Below are positions 32,866-43,892 of a DNA stretch of 64,000 nt, piece by piece (the first letter of the stretch is position 1; each line of letters opens with the position of its first letter). This DNA comes from Burkholderia sp. Ac-20379 (GTDB lineage: Bacteria > Pseudomonadota > Gammaproteobacteria > Burkholderiales > Burkholderiaceae). The DNA is taken from the NCBI RefSeq assembly GCF_017104645.1, contig NZ_JAAGPF010000002.1, positions 1 to 64,000 on the forward strand. The letters are read 5' to 3'. Below the pieces are notes generated by a model. That model saw nothing but the letters and a program-made list of their open reading frames with translations, was not told where the DNA came from and made no database searches. A program made the position numbers and the translations under genes.

Positions 32866-34083
32866 ATGGAAAATTTCGATATCGCCGTGATCGGCGCGGG
32901 CGCGGCCGGCATGATGAGCGCGGCCGTCGCCGGGCAGCTTGGGCGCCGCGTCGTGCTGATCGACCACGCGCCGCGGCTGGCCGAGAAGATCCGCATCTCG
33001 GGCGGCGGGCGCTGCAACTTCACGAATCTGCAGGCGGGGCCGGACAATTATCTGTCGCAGAACCCGCGTTTTTGCCGGTCGGCGCTGGCGCGTTATACGC
33101 CGCGCGATTTCCTCGACCTGCTGCGCCGCCACCGCATCAGTTGGCACGAGAAGCACAAGGGCCAGTTGTTCTGCGACCAGCAGAGCGAAGGCATCATCGA
33201 CGTGCTGAAGGCCGAGTGCGACGCGGGGCGCATCGCCTGGCGGCGGCCGGTGTCGGTCGAGGCGGTGCGGCATGCCGATGGCGCCGGCTTCACGCTCGAC
33301 ACGAGCGCCGGGGCGATCGGCGCGAAGGCGCTGATCATTGCCACCGGCGGCCTGTCGATCCCGAAGATCGGCGCCACCGATTTCGCCTACCGGCTCGCCA
33401 AGCAGTTCGGCCACAAGCTGATCGACACGCGCCCGGCGCTGGTGCCGCTGACGTTCGCCGCGGCCGACTGGGCGCCGTTCTCGGCGCTGTCGGGCGTGTC
33501 GCTCGAGGTGCGTGTCTCGACCGGCGGCAAGAAGGACGGCGGCGAATTCGTCGAGGATCTGCTGCTCACGCATCGCGGGCTGTCCGGGCCGGGCATCCTG
33601 CAGATTTCGAGCTACTGGAAGCCGGGCGAGCCGATCCACCTCGACCTGCTGCCGCGCGAGGACGCCACCGAGGCGCTGCTGGCCGCCAAATCGGGTTCGA
33701 AGCGCCAGATCGGCCCGCTGTTGTCGGAATGGGTGCCGTCGCGGCTCGCCCAGGTCTGGCTCGACGGACAGAAGCTGGCCCACGACGCGCGGCTCGCCGA
33801 TCTGCCCGACAAGGCGCTGCGCCAGGTGGGCGGCGCGCTGTCGCGCTGGAGCCTGGTGCCCGACGGCACCGAGGGCTACAAGAAGGCCGAGGTCACCAAG
33901 GGCGGCGTCGACACGCGCGAATTGTCCTCGTCGACGATGATGAGCGCGCGCGTGCCGGGCCTCTATTTCGTCGGCGAATCGGTCGACGTGACGGGCTGGC
34001 TCGGCGGCTACAACTTCCAGTGGGCGTGGGCCTCGGGCGTGGCCGCCGGGCAGGCCGCGGCCGACCTGACCGGAAGTGCTTGA
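32866..34083 (+). CDS. HI0933-family (BaiN/RdsA-type) NAD(P)/FAD flavoprotein
   Basis: A 405-residue protein. N-terminal FAD site [33 protein letters not shown], then [15 protein letters not shown], the diagnostic motif of the HI0933 family. The C-terminal [35 protein letters not shown] closes the FAD site. Members include BaiN-like flavoproteins of uncertain reductase function. The ATG at 32866 places the FAD motif at residue 3. It is divergent from tsaD (126 bp). Confidence 0.88.
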   Translation: MENFDIAVIGAGAAGMMSAAVAGQLGRRVVLIDHAPRLAEKIRISGGGRCNFTNLQAGPDNYLSQNPRFCRSALARYTPRDFLDLLRRHRISWHEKHKGQLFCDQQSEGIIDVLKAECDAGRIAWRRPVSVEAVRHADGAGFTLDTSAGAIGAKALIIATGGLSIPKIGATDFAYRLAKQFGHKLIDTRPALVPLTFAAADWAPFSALSGVSLEVRVSTGGKKDGGEFVEDLLLTHRGLSGPGILQISSYWKPGEPIHLDLLPREDATEALLAAKSGSKRQIGPLLSEWVPSRLAQVWLDGQKLAHDARLADLPDKALRQVGGALSRWSLVPDGTEGYKKAEVTKGGVDTRELSSSTMMSARVPGLYFVGESVDVTGWLGGYNFQWAWASGVAAGQAAADLTGSA

Positions 34084-34113
34084 CTCGGTAGTGCGTTTGT
34101 GCAGCCTGTCTGC

Positions 34114-34119
34114 TATACT
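34114..34119 (+). promoter_or_regulatory. -10 element of the rpsU promoter
   Basis: TATACT 43 bp before the rpsU ribosome-binding region. No good -35 box at standard spacing is visible. Confidence 0.4.
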
Positions 34120-34161
34120 CGGAACCCTTTCTCCGCGGTTTTTATTTTTCAGTGACGGGTC

Positions 34162-34374
34162 ATGACGATCATTCGCTTAAAAGAAAACGAGCCTTTCGAA
34201 GTTGCCATGCGCCGCTTCAAGCGGACGATCGAGAAGAACGGTCTGCTGACCGAACTTCGGGCGCGCGAGTTCTACGAGAAGCCGACGGCCGAGCGCAAGC
34301 GCAAGAAGGCCGCCGCGGTGAAGCGCCACTACAAGCGCATTCGCGGTCAGACGCTGCCGAAGAAGCTCTACTGA
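34162..34374 (+). CDS. rpsU: 30S ribosomal protein S21
   Basis: A 70-residue basic protein, [20 protein letters not shown]... ending [16 protein letters not shown], matching S21. It heads the macromolecular-synthesis cluster rpsU-yqeY-dnaG-rpoD and is separated from the next gene by a terminator hairpin, which is expected to let S21 be made in excess over primase and sigma factor. Confidence 0.97.
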   Translation: MTIIRLKENEPFEVAMRRFKRTIEKNGLLTELRAREFYEKPTAERKRKKAAAVKRHYKRIRGQTLPKKLY

Positions 34375-34476
34375 GCGCACGTTACCTGTTTCAACCCTCT
34401 TTCGAGGCGCCGCAAGGTTTGTCGGGCGGCGCAGCGGTGGTCCCATCCAGCGGGCTGTCGATGCCGGATTCGAGCA

Positions 34477-34510
34477 AACCCGCTTGAGCAAGCCCTCAAG
34501 CGGGTTTTTG
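34477..34510 (+). terminator. 13-bp-stem attenuator/terminator within the rpsU-dnaG-rpoD cluster
   Basis: AAACCCGCTTGAG (34477-34489) pairs perfectly with CTCAAGCGGGTTT (34496-34508), then T residues. Confidence 0.8.
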
Positions 34511-34563
34511 TATTGATGTCCGGCTTCCGGGCATCCGACGTTTTTTTCTTTCCGGGTGAAGCA

Positions 34564-35010
34564 ATGAGTTTGAAAGACCAGATCAGCGAAGACATGAAGG
34601 CCGCGATGCGCGCGAAGGATACGGCGCGGCTCGGCACGATCCGCCTGCTGCTTTCCGCGATCAAGCAGCGCGAAGTCGACGAGCGCATCACGCTCGACGA
34701 CGCGGCCGTCGTCGGCGTCGTCGACAAGATGCTCAAGCAGCGCAAGGATTCGATCTCGCAGTTCCAGGCCGCCGGCCGCGACGATCTGGTCGCGCAGGAG
34801 CAGGCCGAAGTCGACGTGCTGGTCGCCTACATGCCGGCGCAACTGTCGGAAGCCGAAGTGGCCGACGCCGTGCAGGAAGCCGTGGTGGCGGCCGGCGCGA
34901 GCGGCCCGCAGGACATGGGCAAGGTGATGGCCGTGCTGAAGAGCAAGCTGGCCGGCAAGGCCGACATGACCGCCGTGTCTGCGCTGGTCAAGGCCGCGCT
35001 CACGAAGTAA
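34564..35010 (+). CDS. GatB/YqeY domain protein
   Basis: A 148-residue protein with the YqeY helical domain: MSLKDQISEDMKAAMRAKDTARLGTIRLLLSAIKQREVDER at the N-terminus and PQDMGKVMAVLKSKLAGKADMTAVSALVKAALT at the C-terminus. The domain is related to the tRNA-binding tail of GatB, but these free-standing proteins have no proven function. Conserved position between rpsU and dnaG. Confidence 0.93.
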   Translation: MSLKDQISEDMKAAMRAKDTARLGTIRLLLSAIKQREVDERITLDDAAVVGVVDKMLKQRKDSISQFQAAGRDDLVAQEQAEVDVLVAYMPAQLSEAEVADAVQEAVVAAGASGPQDMGKVMAVLKSKLAGKADMTAVSALVKAALTK

Positions 35011-35074
35011 GCCGGCGGCCGGCGCCGCTGCGCGCCGGCCGTCCATCGCTCCACGCCGCCCGGGCCGCCATTAC

Positions 35075-36967
35075 GTGATTCCGAGTTCGTTCCTGCAGGA
35101 TCTGCTGAACCGCGTCGATATCGTCGACGTGGTGGGCCGCTTCGTCCAGTTGAAGAAGGGCGGCGCCAATTTCATGGGGCTCTGCCCGTTTCACAACGAA
35201 AAGAGCCCGTCGTTCACGGTCAGCCCGACCAAGCAGTTCTATCACTGCTTCGGGTGCGGCGCGCACGGCACCGCGATCGGCTTCCTGATGGAGCACGCCG
35301 GGCTGAGTTTTCCCGAGGCGGTGCAGGATCTGGCGCAGTCGGTCGGGATGACGGTGCCGCACGAGCCGTCGCCGCTGCGCGGCGGCGGCGGTGGCGGTGG
35401 CGGCAGCTACTCGGGCGAGGGCGGCGGCTTGCCGCCCGCGTCGAAGTCGGTCACCACGGCGCTGACCGACGTCATGCAGACGGCCAACGAGTATTACCGC
35501 AAGCAGTTGCGCGGCGCGCCCAACGCGATCGAGTACCTGAAGCGGCGCGGGCTGACCGGCGAGATCGCGATGCGCTTCGGGCTCGGTTACGCGCCCGACG
35601 GCTGGCAGAACCTGGAATCAGCCTACGAGGATTACCGGGCCGATACGCTGGTCGACGCCGGGCTCGTGATCGTCAGCGAGAAAACCGATGCGAACGGCAC
35701 GGCGCGCCGCTACGACCGGTTCCGGGAGCGGATCATGTTCCCGATCCGCAACGTGAAGGGCAACGTGATCGGCTTCGGCGGTCGCGTGCTCGATTCGGGC
35801 GAGCCGAAGTACTTGAATTCTCCGGAAACGCCGCTATTCAACAAGGGTAGCGAGTTGTACGGGCTGTTCGAGGCGCGCCTGGCGATTCGCGAGCACAAGT
35901 ACGCGCTGGTGGTGGAAGGCTACATGGACGTGGTGGCGCTGGCCCAGCTCGGTTTTCCGAACGCGGTGGCCACGCTCGGCACGGCCTGTACGCCGGTTCA
36001 CGTGCAGAAGCTGTTGCGGCAAACCGATACCGTGGTGTTCAGCTTCGACGGCGATTCGGCCGGCCGCCGCGCCGCGCGTCGCGCGCTGGAGGCCTGCCTG
36101 CCGCACGCGGCCGACAATCGCACGATCCGCTTCCTGTTCCTGCCGGCCGAGCACGATCCGGACAGCTACGTGCGCGAATTCGGCGCCGATGCGTTTTCCG
36201 ATCAGGTGAAGCGCGCGATGCCGCTGTCGCAGTTCCTACTGAACGAATCGATCTCGGGCAAGGAGCTGGATCAGCCGGAAGGTCGCGCGAAGGCGCTGTT
36301 CGAGGCCAAGCCGCTGTTGCAGGCGCTGCCGGCCAACGCGTTACGTGCGCAGATCATGCACATGTTCGCCGACCGGCTGAAGATTCCGTTCGAGGAAGTG
36401 GCGGGGCTCAGCGACGTCGATGCCCGGATTGCCGCGCCGGTGCGCGAGGCGCCCGCGCGCGCCGATCGCCGCCGCGTGACCGACAACGAGAAGCGTGCGT
36501 TGCGCAATCTGGTCATGCATCCGCGCATCGTCGCGTTGCTCGATGCCGAAGAGATCGACACGCTGCGCGGTTTGCCGAGAAATGGGGAACTGTTCGACGA
36601 GATCTTCACGATCGCGCGCGAATTGGGCGATACGGCCGAATTCCGGATGTTGTCCGACGTTCTGCGCAATTCGACCAACGCGGAAACGTACGACGAAATT
36701 TTCCGCGAAATTCTCGACTATGATGAAAACGTCCGCGACCTGCTGATGCAGAGCCCGGAGGACGAGGCGGGACAGGAAGCGATGCAGGAACGCGAGCGGA
36801 TCGCCGGCGCGGAATTCAAGGCGGCGGTGCTCAAGATGCGCTATGACGCCTGCAACGACCGGATGAACCAGTTGTCGCGGCAATCCAAGCATTCCCCGGA
36901 GGAGTTGAGCGAGCTGATGGCCCTCAACCGGGCACGCACGGAAATGAAGGCAAAACTCGGGCTGTAA
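35075..36967 (+). CDS. dnaG: DNA primase
   Basis: A 630-residue protein starting at GTG. The N-terminal zinc site is LCPFHNEKSPSF...YHCFGCGAHG (C-x2-H ... C-x2-C, about 37-65). The TOPRIM core includes LVVEGYMDVVALAQLGFPNAVATLGTA and VFSFDGDSAGRRAARRAL (about 270-335). The C-terminal helicase-binding domain is about 465-630. Between the zinc and polymerase domains is an unusual linker with eight consecutive glycines and further GGG/SYSG residues (about 103-125), longer than in E. coli. Confidence 0.97.
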   Translation: MIPSSFLQDLLNRVDIVDVVGRFVQLKKGGANFMGLCPFHNEKSPSFTVSPTKQFYHCFGCGAHGTAIGFLMEHAGLSFPEAVQDLAQSVGMTVPHEPSPLRGGGGGGGGSYSGEGGGLPPASKSVTTALTDVMQTANEYYRKQLRGAPNAIEYLKRRGLTGEIAMRFGLGYAPDGWQNLESAYEDYRADTLVDAGLVIVSEKTDANGTARRYDRFRERIMFPIRNVKGNVIGFGGRVLDSGEPKYLNSPETPLFNKGSELYGLFEARLAIREHKYALVVEGYMDVVALAQLGFPNAVATLGTACTPVHVQKLLRQTDTVVFSFDGDSAGRRAARRALEACLPHAADNRTIRFLFLPAEHDPDSYVREFGADAFSDQVKRAMPLSQFLLNESISGKELDQPEGRAKALFEAKPLLQALPANALRAQIMHMFADRLKIPFEEVAGLSDVDARIAAPVREAPARADRRRVTDNEKRALRNLVMHPRIVALLDAEEIDTLRGLPRNGELFDEIFTIARELGDTAEFRMLSDVLRNSTNAETYDEIFREILDYDENVRDLLMQSPEDEAGQEAMQERERIAGAEFKAAVLKMRYDACNDRMNQLSRQSKHSPEELSELMALNRARTEMKAKLGL

Positions 36968-37009
36968 ACGAGGAACAATGGGGGCGGCTGGAGGCTTTCC
37001 CCGACGTGC

Positions 37010-37015
37010 TATAAT
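37010..37015 (+). promoter_or_regulatory. -10 element upstream of rpoD
   Basis: A perfect TATAAT 49 bp before the rpoD ATG, after the end of dnaG. No strong -35 is visible; it may give rpoD its own promoter. Confidence 0.45.
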
Positions 37016-37063
37016 ACAAGGTTTTCAGCGGTTTGTTTTCTAAGCACAGAGGCGAAATTCGCA

Positions 37064-39475
<2,412 letters not shown>

Positions 39476-39493
39476 TCGAAGGCGCTGTCCCGG

Positions 39494-39521
39494 CCGCCGC
39501 CGGTTGCACGACCGGCGGCGG
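39494..39521 (+). terminator. 11-bp-stem hairpin after rpoD
   Basis: CCGCCGCCGGT (39494-39504) pairs with ACCGGCGGCGG (39511-39521); the following tract is only moderately T-rich. Confidence 0.6.
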
Positions 39522-39646
39522 TGCTTGTCTCCCCAATTGTTCGGTACAATGCCGTCCCCGGTGCCGCCAGCGGCATGCGAGGCGCGCGTCCCGGTGCGGT
39601 TCTCCACCGCGTCGCCGTTCATCCAGCAGTTCTCAGCAGCAACTCA

Positions 39647-39722
39647 GGGCCTGTAGCTCAGCGGTTAGAGCAGTCGACTCATAATCGATTGGTCGCGGGT
39701 TCAAACCCCGCCGGGCCCACCA
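39647..39722 (+). tRNA. tRNA with CAT anticodon, best read as tRNA-Ile2
   Basis: 76 nt including encoded CCA. The acceptor stem GGGCCTG / CGGGCCC, the D-loop TAGCTCAGCGGTTAGAGCA, the anticodon stem GTCGA / TCGAT with loop CTCATAA and the T-arm GCGGGTTCAAACCCCGC all fold. The body (GGTTAGAGCAG, CGACTCATAATCG, TTGGTCGC) follows E. coli tRNA-Ile2, whose C34 is modified to lysidine by TilS so that it reads AUA. Elongator tRNA-Met differs at these points. Isotype is inferred by comparison from memory. Confidence 0.85.
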
Positions 39723-39987
39723 TATTCCCCTGCAATCAAGTCCGAAGCTGTCTTGCAGCGATTTATCGGTGTCCATTTTGATTCGACGTCGCGAGCTTGC
39801 TCGAAGGCCTCGCGACCCACGCCGCCAAAATGACCATGCCGCATGTTCCGATCAGTCCAGCGCTCGCCGATCCCCCACCCAGCCAGTTCCCTTTGCGCCG
39901 GGAGCCGTAAGGCATAATCCGGAACGAGACGCGGCGGCGCCTCGGGCCGCTGGCGGCGCTGTCTCGGGTGCCGCGCCGCAAGTCGAA
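39723..39987. other. Intergenic region between tRNA and LacI-type gene
   Basis: 265 bp with no supportable gene. A frame open from 39769 is continuous with the LacI gene but its product there does not look like protein. No att-type repeat of the tRNA 3' end was noticed downstream. Confidence 0.4.
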
Positions 39988-41052
39988 ATGCATCGGTTCG
40001 AGGGCATCAACTTGGCAGTGGACAATTCTTCTTCAACGGTCAAACGGCGCGTGCGCCGTGGCAGCGGACGCGTGACGCTGGCCGATGTGGCACGTGCGGC
40101 CGGCGTTGCGCACATGACAGCCTCGCGGGCGCTCAACGCGCCCGACACGGTCAATCCGGAGATGGTCGAACGTGTGCGCCGCGCCGTGATCGAAACCGGC
40201 TACGTACCCAACTTGCTGGCCGGCGGGCTGGCCTCGGCGCGCAGCCTGCTCGTCGCGGTGATCGTGCCGAGCCTGGCGTCCACCATCTACCTCGAGTTCG
40301 TGCAGTCGCTGCGCAGCAGGCTGGCGAGCAAGGGCTATCAGATGATCCTTGGCGAGGCCGACTACGGCAACCAGTCCGAGCCGGGGCTGCTCGACGCGCT
40401 GATCGCGCGCCGGCCCGATGCGATCGTGACGGTCGGCGGCGTGCGCTCCGAGGAGGGCCGCCAGCGCCTGCTGGCCTCGGCGATTCCCGTCATCGAAACC
40501 TGGGACATGCCGCCGCGGCCGCTCGACATGGTGGTCGGCTTCTCGCAGAGCGCGGTGGGCCGCGCCGCCGCCGATTTCCTGCTAGAACAGGCCTGGCGTC
40601 ACGTCGCGATCATCAGCGCAGACGACGCGCGCGCCGCGATGCGTGCCGAAGGTTTCCTCGAGACGATCCACGCCAAGGATCCGTCGGTGCGCGTGGAATC
40701 GGTGCGAATTCCGGCGCCGAGCACGCTCGGCGAGGGGCGTCGCGCGCTGGCCGGCGTGCTGGCGCGCGCGAGCACGGTGCGCGCCGTGTTCTGCACCTCC
40801 GACATGGTCGCGCTCGGCGTGCTGACCGAGGCGAAGGCGCAGGGCCTGCGCGTGCCGGAAGATCTGGCCGTGGTCGGCTATGGCGACCTGAACTTCGCGC
40901 CCGACACCGATCCGCCGCTCACCACGATCCGCGCCGACGGCAGGATCATCGGCGAGGAAACCGCGCGCCTGATCTTCGCGCGGGCCGCGAACCAGGCCGC
41001 CGAGCCCATCGTCGACGTCGGGTTCTCGATGGTGCGGCGCGCTTCCGCCTGA
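39988..41052 (+). CDS. LacI-family transcriptional regulator
   Basis: About 354 residues. The helix-turn-helix and hinge are RVTLADVARAAGVAHMTASRALNAPDTVNPEMVERVRRAVIETGYVPNLLAGGLAS, followed by a periplasmic-binding-protein-like effector domain (LVAVIVPSLAS... to the end). The start is uncertain: ATG at 39988, or TTG at 40012 which has GAGGG at good spacing. The next gene region contains two identical palindromes typical of LacI-type operators, so this regulator very likely controls the downstream sugar-acid genes, with a pathway intermediate as inducer. Confidence 0.9.
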   Translation: MHRFEGINLAVDNSSSTVKRRVRRGSGRVTLADVARAAGVAHMTASRALNAPDTVNPEMVERVRRAVIETGYVPNLLAGGLASARSLLVAVIVPSLASTIYLEFVQSLRSRLASKGYQMILGEADYGNQSEPGLLDALIARRPDAIVTVGGVRSEEGRQRLLASAIPVIETWDMPPRPLDMVVGFSQSAVGRAAADFLLEQAWRHVAIISADDARAAMRAEGFLETIHAKDPSVRVESVRIPAPSTLGEGRRALAGVLARASTVRAVFCTSDMVALGVLTEAKAQGLRVPEDLAVVGYGDLNFAPDTDPPLTTIRADGRIIGEETARLIFARAANQAAEPIVDVGFSMVRRASA

Positions 41053-41133
41053 TTCCGTTTCACCCCCGCCGCTGCGGCGTCCGCCGCTCCCCTTAGCGTA
41101 AACACCGGGACATCGATGCTTGCCAAGTCTTTG

Positions 41134-41171
41134 AGATAGCGCTATCTTTGCATACACAGATAGCGCTATCT
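41134..41171. promoter_or_regulatory. Tandem LacI-type operators
   Basis: Two identical perfect 14-bp palindromes, AGATAGCGCTATCT, at 41134-41147 and 41158-41171, with 24 bp between equivalent positions. TTGAGA at 41131 overlaps the first and could be a -35 box. Located 26 bp before the next ATG. Confidence 0.85.
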
Positions 41172-41196
41172 CGCGCTTGCTCTCACGGAGACAGGT

Positions 41197-42381
41197 ATGT
41201 CCAAAATTTCCCGCGTCGAGATCTTCGACTTCGAATACCAGGTGGAAAATCTCGCGGCCGAATCCGAGTACACCCACAACCACGTCGCCTACAAGAAGGG
41301 TGGCCGGATGAAGCTGTCGAAGTACGCGATCGTGATCGAAACCGACGATGGCGCGCGCGGCGAGTACGTCGCCATGTGGGGCGGCACGCGCCCGGCGCTG
41401 GCGCAGTCGATCATGCTCGCGCCCGATCTGCTCGGCCGTGATCCGTCGATGCGCGAGGCGCTCTACGACGAGTTCAAGCGCAAGCTGCATCACTTCGACC
41501 ACATGGGCCACGGCCCGATCGACATCGCGCTGTGGGATCTGGCCGGCAAGCAGGTCAATGCTTCGGTGTCCCACCTGCTCGGTGGCTATCGCTCGCGCCT
41601 GAAGGCCTATGCGAGCACGTTCCACGGCGACCGAAACGGTGGCCTCGACAGCCCCGAAGCCTATGGCGAATTCGCGGTGCGCTGCCGCGAGATGGGCTAT
41701 CGCGGCTACAAGATCCACGGCTGGTTCGATGGCAATCCTAAGGAAGAGGCGGCCGCGATCCTGGCCACGCGCAAGGCGGTCGGCAGCGAGATGGAACTGA
41801 TGTACGACGGCGCCTGCGACTTGAAGACCTTCGCCGACGCGCTCTACGTGGGCCGCGCCTGCGACGAGGCGAACTACTTCTGGTTCGAGGATCCGTATCG
41901 CGACGCCGGCCTGTCGGCCTTCTCGCACAAGAAGCTGCGCGAGATGCTGAAGACCCCGCTGCTGATCGGCGAACACGTCCGCAGCCTCGAGCCGAAGGCC
42001 GATTTCATCATGGCGGGCGGCACGGATTTCGTGCGCGTCGATCCCGAATACGACATGGGCATCACCGGTGCGATCAAGACGGCGCGGCTGGCCGAAGCGT
42101 TCGGCCTCGACGTCGAGGTGCATGCCGTCGGCCCGGCGCATCGTCACGTGATGGGCGCGATCCGCAACTCGAACTTCTACGAAGTGGCGCTGGTCGGCCC
42201 CGATTGCGCGAACAACATTCCGGATGTCTATGCTTGCGATTACAACGATCAGATCGACTGCATCGACAAGGACGGCACGGTGCCGGTGCCGACCGGCCCG
42301 GGCCTCGGCGTGACGTACGACTGGGAGTACATCAAGCGTCACACGCGCCAGCATCATGTGTTCGACCTGAAGAACCGCTGA
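41197..42381 (+). CDS. Enolase-superfamily (mandelate racemase/muconate lactonizing) enzyme, probable sugar-acid dehydratase
   Basis: A 394-residue protein. The N-terminal capping domain is followed by a barrel with the second-strand base motif YRGYKIHGW (Lys-x-His, about 167-175). Metal ligands lie in LMYDGACD, WFEDPYRD and IGEHV, and the C-terminal region HAVGPAHRHVMGAI provides histidines. The order of Asp, Glu and Glu ligands is typical of the superfamily; Lys-x-His points to an acid-sugar dehydratase subgroup. First gene after the twin operators, 26 bp away. Substrate is inferred to be an aldonic or aldaric acid. Confidence 0.85.
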   Translation: MSKISRVEIFDFEYQVENLAAESEYTHNHVAYKKGGRMKLSKYAIVIETDDGARGEYVAMWGGTRPALAQSIMLAPDLLGRDPSMREALYDEFKRKLHHFDHMGHGPIDIALWDLAGKQVNASVSHLLGGYRSRLKAYASTFHGDRNGGLDSPEAYGEFAVRCREMGYRGYKIHGWFDGNPKEEAAAILATRKAVGSEMELMYDGACDLKTFADALYVGRACDEANYFWFEDPYRDAGLSAFSHKKLREMLKTPLLIGEHVRSLEPKADFIMAGGTDFVRVDPEYDMGITGAIKTARLAEAFGLDVEVHAVGPAHRHVMGAIRNSNFYEVALVGPDCANNIPDVYACDYNDQIDCIDKDGTVPVPTGPGLGVTYDWEYIKRHTRQHHVFDLKNR

Positions 42382-42530
42382 TCGAATCGACGACCCGTCG
42401 TCGGGCGCGCCGGCGTGGCGCGCGCCCGATCCCACCGCCGGCAGAGCTGCACCAGCAGCCACAGGCGGGGCGGTCCACCCGGGCCGTCCGAACGAGAAGG
42501 CCTTCGCGGGCCATCTCCAGGAGACAAACG

Positions 42531-43892
42531 ATGTCAACGCAGGCCATTCTCAGCGCGGTTCGCGCGCGACACCGCTACATGCGCTACCAGGTTCTCGCCC
42601 TGGTATTGCTGGTCACGGCCGTCAATCTCGGCGACCGCGCCAATCTTTCGATCGCCGGCGCGCCGATGGCCAAGGAGCTTGGCCTCGGCAGCGTGGCGAT
42701 GGGCTACGTGTTCTCGGCCTTCGCCTGGGCCTATGTGATCGGCCAGTTGCCGGGCGGCTGGCTGCTCGACCGCTTCAACTCGATCAAGGTGTACGGCGCG
42801 GCGCTGTTCCTGTGGTCGTTCTTCACGTTTTTGCAAGGTTATGTCGGGATGTTCCCGGTCGGCCTCGCGATCGCGGCGCTGTTCGCGCTGCGCTTCCTGG
42901 TCGGTTTCGTCGAGGCGCCGATCTATCCGGCCAACAACTACATCATCGCTGCCTGGTTCCCGCTGCGCGAACGCGGCCTGGCCACCTCGATCTTCAGTTC
43001 TGCGCAATATGTGGCCGTGGTCCTGTTCGTGCCGGTGATGGGGGCGCTGAGTCATGCGCTGAGCTGGCACTGGGTGTTCTGGTTCATGGGCGGCTTCGGC
43101 ATGCTGCTTTCGCTGTTCTGGCTGGCCGTGATGCGCGCGCCGGAGCAGCACGCCAAGGTGACACGCGAGGAACTCGACTATCTGCGCGAGAACGGCGCGA
43201 TGATCGACATCGAGGCGCGCAAGGGCAAGGCCGTGCCGGCCCCGCCGGGCGCGATCAAGGTGCTGCTGAAGAGCCGCATGATGGCCGGCGTGTATCTGGG
43301 CCAGTACTGCATCACGGCGCTGCAGTATTTCTTCATCACCTGGTTCCCGATCTACCTCGTCAAGGGACGCGGGATGGATCTGCTGCACGTCGGCTTCGTC
43401 GCCACGCTGCCGGCGATCTGCGGCTTCGTCGGCAGCGTGCTCGGCGGCGCGATCTCGGACCGCGTGCTCAAGCGCGGCGGTAGCGTGACGCTGGCGCGCA
43501 AGCTGCCGTTCATCTCCGGCATGTTGCTGGCCAGCCTGCTGGTGCTCTGCAACTTCACCGATTCCACCGTGGTGGTGGTGGCGCTGATGTCGCTCGCACT
43601 GTTCGGCAAGGGGCTCGCGCAGATCGGGCTGGCCGTGGTGGTGGATACGGCGCCGCCCGAAATCGTCGGCGCGGCCGGTGGCTTGTTCGGCGTGGCCGGC
43701 AACATCGCGGGGATCGTCACGCCGATCGCGATCGGCTACATGCTGGCGTTGACGAATTCGTTCACGGGCACGATGTATTTCGTCGGCGCACATGCGCTGG
43801 TGGGCGCGCTGAGCTACCTGTTCATCGTCGGCAAACTGAAGCGGCTGGCCTTGCCGGCCGGCAGCAAGACCGCCGTCACGGAGACCGCATGA
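42531..43892 (+). CDS. MFS transporter, ACS family (sugar-acid/anion:cation symporter type)
   Basis: A 453-residue, 12-TM transporter. LVTAVNLGDRANLSIAGAPMAKELGLGSVAMGYVFSAFAWAYVIGQLPGGWLLDRF is characteristic of glucarate/galactonate (GudP/DgoT-like) ACS-family symporters. AGGAGA precedes the ATG at 42531. It overlaps the next gene by 4 bp. About 60% of residues look shared with the second transporter at 46951-48297, suggesting duplication within the locus (visual estimate). Confidence 0.88.
   Translation: MSTQAILSAVRARHRYMRYQVLALVLLVTAVNLGDRANLSIAGAPMAKELGLGSVAMGYVFSAFAWAYVIGQLPGGWLLDRFNSIKVYGAALFLWSFFTFLQGYVGMFPVGLAIAALFALRFLVGFVEAPIYPANNYIIAAWFPLRERGLATSIFSSAQYVAVVLFVPVMGALSHALSWHWVFWFMGGFGMLLSLFWLAVMRAPEQHAKVTREELDYLRENGAMIDIEARKGKAVPAPPGAIKVLLKSRMMAGVYLGQYCITALQYFFITWFPIYLVKGRGMDLLHVGFVATLPAICGFVGSVLGGAISDRVLKRGGSVTLARKLPFISGMLLASLLVLCNFTDSTVVVVALMSLALFGKGLAQIGLAVVVDTAPPEIVGAAGGLFGVAGNIAGIVTPIAIGYMLALTNSFTGTMYFVGAHALVGALSYLFIVGKLKRLALPAGSKTAVTETA

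Noticed and set aside
39723-39987. Possible genomic-island attachment site after the tRNA
   Set aside because: No integrase nearby and no repeated tRNA 3' end noticed; downstream genes have normal GC content.
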